A model generated the notes under the pieces. The model was not told where the DNA came from and did no database searches. It worked only from the letters and a program-made list of their open reading frames with translations. The translations under genes were made by a program, and so were the position numbers. From Ralstonia pickettii (GTDB lineage Bacteria > Pseudomonadota > Gammaproteobacteria > Burkholderiales > Burkholderiaceae), in assembly GCF_001699815.1 (NCBI RefSeq), contig NZ_MCGB01000057.1:539837-603836 (forward strand): a stretch of 64,000 nt of DNA. The letters run 5' to 3'. How positions within the stretch are numbered: the first letter of the stretch is position 1; each line of letters starts with the position of its first letter. Shown in pieces: positions 58,574 to 64,000 of the stretch.

Positions 58574-59134
58574 TTATTCTACGGACGGCGGCTTAACGCC
58601 GCCATGCGGGGTTGCCTGGGCGGGGTCATCAACGCGGGGCGACTCGGCATCGGCAGGTTCAGGCGGCGTCTCGCCCGTCACGAGAGGTGCAGCGGCCGAT
58701 ACCGGTTCGATTCCTGGCGGCGCAGCCACATCCTCGTCCAGCGGCTCGAACAACCGCAGTTCCGCCGTGTGCCGCAGCTCGCGCAACATCTCGGGCGGGA
58801 TCGGGTCGGGCTGAGAATAGTCGTCGATGTAGGTATCGAGCCCGTCCATCACATTGAAGTGTGGATCGGCGAAGAGCTTCTTGAGCGCGGCACGCTTGAC
58901 GGCTTCGTCCACCCCGTGCGCGACGAAGGGCGAGAAATCATCGGATGGCGTCAACTTGGAGGCGTCTTCCAGCGTGAGCGGGGGTGCCGCTTCGGGCGTA
59001 GGCTCGACCGTCGACGCTTCAGGCACGACGACGGGGGCCGGCTCGGCGGGCGATGCCGCTTCCGGTTCGGGCTCGCCCCGCCGTTCGGCGGCCTTGCGGC
59101 GCGACCAGCGCGAGAGGAAGGTTTCGTCGCTCAC
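58574..59134 (-). CDS. DUF3306 domain protein
   Basis: This 186-residue protein begins with the family motif ETFLSRWSRRKAAER and an acidic Pro/Ala linker. It then has the conserved core LTLEDASKLTPSDDFSPFVA, VKRAALKKLFADPHFNVMDG, DTYIDDYSQPDPIPPEML and LRHTAELRLF. The start is GTG at 59134; translation from further upstream would read through unlike sequence. DUF3306 genes pair with DUF3305 in formate dehydrogenase clusters of proteobacteria, but their role is unknown to me. It follows the DUF3305 gene by 11 bases, so the pair is co-translated. Confidence 0.87.
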   Translation of the reverse strand: MSDETFLSRWSRRKAAERRGEPEPEAASPAEPAPVVVPEASTVEPTPEAAPPLTLEDASKLTPSDDFSPFVAHGVDEAVKRAALKKLFADPHFNVMDGLDTYIDDYSQPDPIPPEMLRELRHTAELRLFEPLDEDVAAPPGIEPVSAAAPLVTGETPPEPADAESPRVDDPAQATPHGGVKPPSVE

Positions 59135-59145
59135 AGCAGTCTCGC

Positions 59146-59685
59146 TCAGAACTTCGCGCGGTCTTCCGGCGGCAGGAACGACTCCGGGCGGCGCCGCTTC
59201 TTCGGCTCGGGCCGGTAGTTTTCGGCCACGTACGCCTGCAGCCACTCCAGCGCAGCGGCATCCAACGGCACGTTTTCGACCGTCTCGCCGCCGTCGAGCC
59301 AGCGACCAGCCTCGTTGTAGCTCAGCGAAACCGTATGCGGAATCGCCCGGCCCTCGTCGGTCGTGCCCGACTCGCCCAGGCGCCACAGCACGAACCAGCA
59401 GGGCGCGGCGGAGGTCACGTTCAGGTAGTAGCCCTCGGCCTCGTCGCGAAACAGCGTGACGGAGAAGCCGGGCGTGAGCCAGCGCTCTTCGCCCTTCTCA
59501 TCCTCAGCGCGATCGAGGCAGCGCGGTGCGGTGCCGTATTCGCCCAGGTCGGGCACGACAGCCTCAAGCCGCCACTGGAACGGCTGCCAGCGGTTGGCCG
59601 TCGGGCGGCGACACAGCACCACTGCCACCTTTACGGAGGGGCGCTCCGTCTGACGATCGTTGGACAACGGTTCGCTGGCATCCAT
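59146..59685 (-). CDS. DUF3305 domain protein
   Basis: This 179-residue protein has the DUF3305 pattern: KVAVVLCRRPTANRWQPFQW, WRLEAVVPD, then GFSVTLFRDEAEGYYLNVTS, PCWFVLWRLGE and the C-terminal VSLSYNEAGRWLDGGETVEN. The fold appears beta-rich with no membrane segment, so it is probably cytoplasmic. It is the second gene of the run, ten bases after apbC, and is followed by DUF3306. Its constant association with formate dehydrogenase maturation genes suggests an assembly role, which is inference. Confidence 0.88.
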   Translation of the reverse strand: MDASEPLSNDRQTERPSVKVAVVLCRRPTANRWQPFQWRLEAVVPDLGEYGTAPRCLDRAEDEKGEERWLTPGFSVTLFRDEAEGYYLNVTSAAPCWFVLWRLGESGTTDEGRAIPHTVSLSYNEAGRWLDGGETVENVPLDAAALEWLQAYVAENYRPEPKKRRRPESFLPPEDRAKF

Positions 59686-59695
59686 GGCTTGGCGC

Positions 59696-60787
59696 TCAGG
59701 TGTTCTGCACGACGATTGACGGGAACTTGCTCGTCATGTCCTTCGCCTTCTCGGCCACGGCAATGGCGACGCGGCGCGCGATCTGCTTGTACACGCCGGC
59801 AATCGCGCCATCGGGGTCGGCCACCACGGTGGGGCGGCCCGAATCGGCCTGCTCGCGAATGGACAGGTTCAGCGGCAGGCTGCCCAGGAACGGCACGCCG
59901 TACTGTTCGCACATCTTCTCGCCGCCGCCGGCGCCGAAGATGTGTTCGGTATGGCCGCAGTTCGGGCAGCAGTACACCGCCATGTTCTCGACCACGCCGA
60001 TGATGGGAATCCCCACCTTCTCGAACATCTTCAGGCCCTTCTTGGCGTCGAGCAGCGCGATGTCCTGCGGCGTGGTGACGATCACCGCGCCCGTCACAGG
60101 CACCTTCTGCGACAGCGTGAGCTGGATATCGCCCGTGCCCGGCGGCATGTCGACGATGAGGTAATCCAGGTCGCGCCAGTTGGTCTGCTTGAGCAGTTGT
60201 TCGAGCGCCGAGGTCACCATCGGGCCGCGCCAGACCATCGGGTTGTCCTGTTCGATCAGGAAGCCGATGGAGTTGGCTTGCAGGCCGTGCCCCTCCATCG
60301 GCTCCATCGTCTTGCCGTCGGCCGACTCCGGCTGGCCCTGGATGCCCAGCATCATCGGCTGGCTAGGGCCGTAGATATCGGCGTCGAGAATGCCGACGTT
60401 GGCGCCTTCCGCAGCCAGCGCCAGCGCCAGGTTCACCGCGGTAGTCGACTTACCCACTCCGCCCTTGCCCGACGCCACGGCAATGATGTTCTTCACGTTC
60501 GGCATCAGGTGCACGCCGCGTTGCACCGCGTGCGCCACGATCTTCATCGACACCTGCACGCTCACATTTTCGACACCTTGCACCTGACGCAGCGCCCCGA
60601 TCACGAGCTTGCGGATCGGCTCGAACTGGCTCTTGGCGGGGTAGCCGAGTTCCACGTCGAGCGACACCTCGCCGCCATCGACCCGGATGTTGCGCGCCGA
60701 TTTGGACGACACGAGGTCGTGCTCGGTATTGGGATCCACCACGCCGCGCAGGGCTTCGGTGATCTGTTCGATGGTTACGCTCAACAT
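59696..60787 (-). CDS. apbC: Iron-sulfur cluster carrier protein ApbC (Mrp family P-loop ATPase)
   Basis: This 363-residue cytoplasmic ATPase transfers [4Fe-4S] clusters to target enzymes. An N-terminal MIP18-like domain (TIEQITEALRGVVDPNTEHD) precedes the deviant Walker A motif SGKGGVGKSTTAVNLA. LDADIYGPSQPMMLG, YLIVDMPPGTGD and the cluster-binding CCPNCGH pair (CxxC) follow. ATG at 60787 gives MLSVTIEQITEAL, the usual start. It leads the DUF3305/DUF3306/ferredoxin-like genes with ten-base spacing and may supply clusters to that FeS-rich system. It is divergent from an OmpA-like lipoprotein gene. Confidence 0.96.
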   Translation of the reverse strand: MLSVTIEQITEALRGVVDPNTEHDLVSSKSARNIRVDGGEVSLDVELGYPAKSQFEPIRKLVIGALRQVQGVENVSVQVSMKIVAHAVQRGVHLMPNVKNIIAVASGKGGVGKSTTAVNLALALAAEGANVGILDADIYGPSQPMMLGIQGQPESADGKTMEPMEGHGLQANSIGFLIEQDNPMVWRGPMVTSALEQLLKQTNWRDLDYLIVDMPPGTGDIQLTLSQKVPVTGAVIVTTPQDIALLDAKKGLKMFEKVGIPIIGVVENMAVYCCPNCGHTEHIFGAGGGEKMCEQYGVPFLGSLPLNLSIREQADSGRPTVVADPDGAIAGVYKQIARRVAIAVAEKAKDMTSKFPSIVVQNT

Positions 60788-60989
60788 TTGCTCCACAAAT
60801 CTAATGCGAATGGGGGACGGGCCAACGGTGACGCGGCATGAACTTTGCGGCGCCCTGGCCACTCTATCTACTGTTTTGCTATTGTATTTTGCCGGCGCAC
60901 CGTTCGTCCGATTCCCCCTCAATATCCCTCCGATGCGCCGGATATCGGCAAACCCACAAGAACCGATCCCGTTACCCGTAGGAGAAACC

Positions 60990-61619
60990 ATGAAAGCCAA
61001 GCTTATTTCCGTCTCGCTGATCGCCCTGCTGGCCGCCGGCTGCGCCACCGAGCAGCAGAACCAGACCGCCATGGGCACCGGCGTTGGCGCGGCCGTGGGC
61101 GCTGGCATTGGCGCGCTGGTCGGCAACGGCAAGGGCGCCGCCATTGGCGGTGCGCTGGGCGCGGCCACCGGTGCAGCCGTCGGCTACAACTGGGGCGCCA
61201 TCAAGTCCAAGCTGGCTGGCGATACGGCCGGCACGGGCACGCAGATTTCGGAGCAGCCCGACGGCTCGCTCAAGCTGAACATTCCGAGCCAGGTCTCGTT
61301 CGACACCGACAGCGCGGTGATCAAGCCGTCGTTCCGCGGCCCCTTGGATAGCGTGGCACAAACGCTCACGCAGCATCCGGAGCTGGCCGCCAATGTGGTC
61401 GGCCACACGGATAGCACCGGCAACCCGAACTACAACTTGACGCTGTCGCAAAAGCGCGCGCAGAGCGTGGCGAGCTACCTGACGGACCGCGGCGTGGCCC
61501 GCAACCGCCTTTCCGCTGAAGGCCGCGGCCAGAATCAGCCCGTTGCCGACAACGCCACCGAGGCCGGCCGCGCCCAAAATCGCCGCGTCGAAATTTATTT
61601 GAAACCAATTCAAGGGTAA
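60990..61619 (+). CDS. OmpA-family outer-membrane lipoprotein with glycine zipper
   Basis: This 209-residue protein has a lipobox LAAGC (Cys18) and a glycine-zipper segment rich in GxxxG repeats (about 29-66, GVGAAVGAGIGALVGNGKG). An OmpA C-terminal peptidoglycan-binding domain follows (VSFDTDSAVIKPSFRGPLDS, NVVGHTDSTGNPNYNLTLSQ, KRAQSVASYL, RGQNQPVADN and AQNRRVEIYL). It anchors the outer membrane to the cell wall, like YiaD or Pal-type proteins. ATG at 60990 follows GGAGAA. A terminator lies about 110 bases downstream. Confidence 0.93.
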   Translation: MKAKLISVSLIALLAAGCATEQQNQTAMGTGVGAAVGAGIGALVGNGKGAAIGGALGAATGAAVGYNWGAIKSKLAGDTAGTGTQISEQPDGSLKLNIPSQVSFDTDSAVIKPSFRGPLDSVAQTLTQHPELAANVVGHTDSTGNPNYNLTLSQKRAQSVASYLTDRGVARNRLSAEGRGQNQPVADNATEAGRAQNRRVEIYLKPIQG

Positions 61620-61922
61620 CCCTGTCATAGAAAACAGGTGCCGCTTGCCACACGTTGCTGGCTCGCGATGCGTGGCTGACCTCCCGGGCGGTACCTGATT
61701 TCTCCTCCTTTTCCGTTGTGGAAAGCTGCGCCGGCTCTGACCGGCGCTTTTTTTGGGTCACACGATGCGCGGCATCGTGACGCATAGGCCGAACTCCACG
61801 ATCACACCCACGTTCCGCAGATTCGTCCGGGAACGGCCTGATACCGCCGGGCGCGCTAAAATATGCGTTTATCCGCGCGCCGCGCCCTGTTCGCGGCCCG
61901 CCCGCACCTTTCTGGCCTGCCC
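61620..61922. other. Intergenic region between the OmpA-like gene and metG
   Basis: About 300 bases without a gene. It holds the ompA-like terminator and, near metG, a TAAAAT (61857-61862) that could be the metG -10 element. A T-box or other riboswitch structure was not recognised. Confidence 0.5.
61728..61755 (+). terminator. Rho-independent terminator of the OmpA-like gene
   Basis: GCGCCGG and CCGGCGC pair around a six-base loop and are followed directly by seven T residues. Confidence 0.85.
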
Positions 61923-63995
61923 ATGTCCGAACGTCGCATCCTCGTCACTTCCGCCCTGCCTTATGCCAACGGGCCGATCCATATCGGCCACCTGGTCGAG
62001 TACATCCAGACCGATATCTGGGTACGCTTCCAGCGCATGCGCGGTCATGAGACCTACTACGTGGGTGCCGACGACACGCACGGCACGCCCGTCATGCTGC
62101 GCGCCGAGAAGGAAGGCCTGACCCCGCGCCAGCTGATCGAACGCGTCTGGACGGAACATAAGCGCGACTTCGACAACTTCCTGGTCTCGTTCGACAACTA
62201 CTACAGCACCGACTCCGACGAAAACAAGGAGCTGTGCCAAAACGTCTACCTCAAGCTCAAGGAAGCCGGCCTGATCGACGTGCGCGAGGTCGAGCAATTC
62301 TACGACCCGGTCAAGGAGATGTTCCTGCCAGACCGCTTCATCAAAGGCGAATGCCCGAAGTGCGGCGCGAAAGACCAGTACGGCGATTCGTGCGAAGTCT
62401 GCGGCGCAACCTACCAGCCGACCGACCTGAAGAACCCATACTCCGTGGTGTCGGGCGCGACCCCGGTGCGCAAGTCGTCGGAACACTACTTCTTCAAGCT
62501 GTCCGACCCGCGCTGCGAGAACTTCCTGCGCGACTGGGTGGCCGACCTGGCCCAGCCCGAAGCCACCAACAAGATGCGTGAATGGCTCGGCGAGGAAGGC
62601 GAGGCCAAGCTCTCGGACTGGGACATCTCGCGTGATGCGCCGTACTTCGGTTTCGAAATTCCGGGCGCCCCGGGCAAATACTTCTACGTGTGGCTGGATG
62701 CGCCGGTCGGCTACTACGCCAGCTTCAAGAACCTGTGCGCCAAGCGCGGCCTGGATTTCGACGCGTGGATCAACGAACACTCGACCACCGAGCAGTACCA
62801 CTTCATCGGCAAGGACATCCTCTATTTCCACACGCTGTTCTGGCCGGCGATGCTGAAGTTCTCCGGCCACCGCACGCCAACCAACGTGTTCGCCCACGGC
62901 TTCCTGACGGTGGACGGCGCGAAGATGAGCAAGTCGCGCGGCACGTTCATCACTGCGCAAAGCTACATCGACACCGGCCTGAACCCAGAATGGCTGCGCT
63001 ACTACTTCGCGGCCAAGCTGAACGCGACGATGGAAGATCTGGACCTGAACCTGGACGATTTCATCGCCCGTGTGAACAGTGATCTGGTGGGCAAGTTCGT
63101 CAACATCGCCAGCCGCTCGGCGGGCTTCCTGGTCAAGCGCTTCGAAGGCCGCGTGAGCGACGCCGCGCTGGGCCATCCGCTGATGGTGCAACTGCGCGAA
63201 GCCGCCCCGCAAATCGCCGATCTGTACGAGAAGCGCGAGTACAGCAAGGCACTGCGTGCCGTCATGGAACTGGCCGATGCCGTCAACGCCTTCGTCGACA
63301 CCGAGAAACCGTGGGATCTGGCCAAGGATGAAGCCAACCGCGAAAAGCTGCACGCCGCATGCTCGGTCGCGCTGGAAGCGTTCCGCCTGCTGGCCGTGTA
63401 CCTCAAGCCGATTCTGCCCACCACGGTCGAGCGCATCGAAGCGTTCCTCAACGTTGAGCCGCTGACGTGGCGTTCGATCGATTCGCAGCTCTCGTCGGAT
63501 AAGCCGATCCAGCCGTACTCCCACCTGATGACGCGCGTGGACAAGAAGCAGGTGGATGCGCTGGTGGAGGCAAATCGTCAGTCGCTGCAGGCCACCGCAG
63601 AAGCCCCGGCTGCTGCCGCCGCCAACGGTGCTGCCGCCATTGAGCCGATGGCCGACACCATCACCATCGACGACTTCGCCAAGATCGACTTGCGTGTCGC
63701 CAAGATCGTCGCCTGCCAGCGCGTGGAAGGATCGAACAAGCTGCTGCAGCTGACGCTGGATGTGGGCGAAGGACAGACGCGGAATGTGTTTTCGGGTATC
63801 CAGTCGGCATATGCGCCGGAAGATCTGGTGGGCAAGCTGACCGTGATGGTTGCCAACCTGGCACCGCGCAAGATGAAGTTCGGGATGTCGGAAGGGATGG
63901 TGTTGGCGGCTTCGGCTGCCGATGAGAAGGCTCAGCCTGGGCTTTATATTCTTGAGCCGCATTCTGGGGCGGTGCCGGGGATGCGGGTGCGGTAA
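61923..63995 (+). CDS. metG: Methionyl-tRNA synthetase
   Basis: This class I synthetase charges tRNA-Met. The 690-residue protein has the HIGH motif in [11 protein letters not shown] (about 14-24), a zinc knuckle [18 protein letters not shown] and the KMSKS motif at 334-338. A C-terminal Trbp111-like tRNA-binding domain follows an Ala-rich linker (about 560-580) and begins [20 protein letters not shown]. The four-cysteine knuckle and appended dimerising domain are typical of the E. coli-type enzyme. ATG at 61923 begins [17 protein letters not shown]. The stop codon is five bases before the window end. Confidence 0.97.
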   Translation: MSERRILVTSALPYANGPIHIGHLVEYIQTDIWVRFQRMRGHETYYVGADDTHGTPVMLRAEKEGLTPRQLIERVWTEHKRDFDNFLVSFDNYYSTDSDENKELCQNVYLKLKEAGLIDVREVEQFYDPVKEMFLPDRFIKGECPKCGAKDQYGDSCEVCGATYQPTDLKNPYSVVSGATPVRKSSEHYFFKLSDPRCENFLRDWVADLAQPEATNKMREWLGEEGEAKLSDWDISRDAPYFGFEIPGAPGKYFYVWLDAPVGYYASFKNLCAKRGLDFDAWINEHSTTEQYHFIGKDILYFHTLFWPAMLKFSGHRTPTNVFAHGFLTVDGAKMSKSRGTFITAQSYIDTGLNPEWLRYYFAAKLNATMEDLDLNLDDFIARVNSDLVGKFVNIASRSAGFLVKRFEGRVSDAALGHPLMVQLREAAPQIADLYEKREYSKALRAVMELADAVNAFVDTEKPWDLAKDEANREKLHAACSVALEAFRLLAVYLKPILPTTVERIEAFLNVEPLTWRSIDSQLSSDKPIQPYSHLMTRVDKKQVDALVEANRQSLQATAEAPAAAAANGAAAIEPMADTITIDDFAKIDLRVAKIVACQRVEGSNKLLQLTLDVGEGQTRNVFSGIQSAYAPEDLVGKLTVMVANLAPRKMKFGMSEGMVLAASAADEKAQPGLYILEPHSGAVPGMRVR

Positions 63996-64000
63996 TGGTT

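Noticed and set aside
61080..61190. Short repeated GGCGC-type units in the OmpA-like gene
   Set aside because: They encode the glycine-zipper segment (GxxxG repeats), which is normal for this family.
61869..63962. A 697-codon open frame antisense to metG and a similar long antisense frame across ftsK
   Set aside because: Both arise from GC-rich codon bias opposite essential genes and have no ribosome site or recognisable domain.

Overview
This window reads as a chromosomal segment of a high-GC betaproteobacterium of the family Burkholderiaceae, most likely the genus Ralstonia. The basis is the gene content and style: a fused hemD-hemX gene, the neighbourhoods ppc/hemC/hemDX/hemY/ppa, trxB/ftsK/lolA/rarA/serS and metG/apbC, a nadE-methyltransferase-PII run, and a multi-gene formate dehydrogenase cluster with DUF3305/DUF3306 partners. 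The genus is an inference from remembered family sequences, not from a search.

Left part (1-14,150), accessory and partly decayed. The window opens in the 5' part of narG (minus strand). Immediately upstream of narG lies a mosaic of broken mobile DNA: the start of a tyrosine recombinase, the DD(35)E core of an IS3-type transposase, and a fragment resembling the N-terminal part of an HNH endonuclease. Then come a TRIC-like membrane protein overlapping an M20 peptidase, a relic of a CaiB-type CoA-transferase, and a lipoprotein-like gene without its signal peptide. A thiol/metal module follows (DUF2946 protein, a beta-barrel with a CATCGC N-terminus, TlpA). A frameshifted DUF3489 gene comes next. 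A minus-strand run then carries a three-part membrane dehydrogenase (cytochrome c, Tat-exported small subunit, GMC flavoprotein), a ribbon-helix-helix protein, gloA, an internally deleted gshA copy and gloB. tRNA-Ser(CGA) closes this part.

Middle part (14,200-44,850), mostly core genome. It holds serS, rarA, a 5'-truncated LysR gene, a lipoprotein, lolA, ftsK, trxB, an Smr-domain gene, a second TRIC-like gene, a PII gene, a methyltransferase, nadE, a FemAB-like gene and ppa. An aldehyde dehydrogenase-SDR-MFS catabolic cassette follows, then hemY, hemDX, hemC, ppc, an MFS stump, a Tat-exported ferritin-like protein divergent from an ECF sigma/anti-sigma pair, and argH.

Right part (44,860-64,000). 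A biosynthetic-type Orn/Lys/Arg decarboxylase and dcd lead into a 13-gene minus-strand formate oxidation region. Read in the direction of transcription it contains apbC, DUF3305, DUF3306, a multi-cluster ferredoxin-like protein, a TorD chaperone, a small Tat protein, the molybdenum catalytic subunit, the FeS subunit, a small lipoprotein, cytochrome b, a small periplasmic protein, sodC and fdhD. Together these cover cofactor delivery, maturation, Tat export and electron transfer to quinone. An OmpA-like lipoprotein and metG end the window.

No CRISPR array, rRNA or intact prophage was seen. The most interesting material is the scarred DNA (gshA deletion, IS/recombinase mosaic, truncated LysR, 36-bp repeat pair), the small uncharacterised members of the formate dehydrogenase cluster, the Cys-rich barrel/TlpA/DUF2946 module, and the ECF sigma-ferritin-like unit with a candidate promoter.
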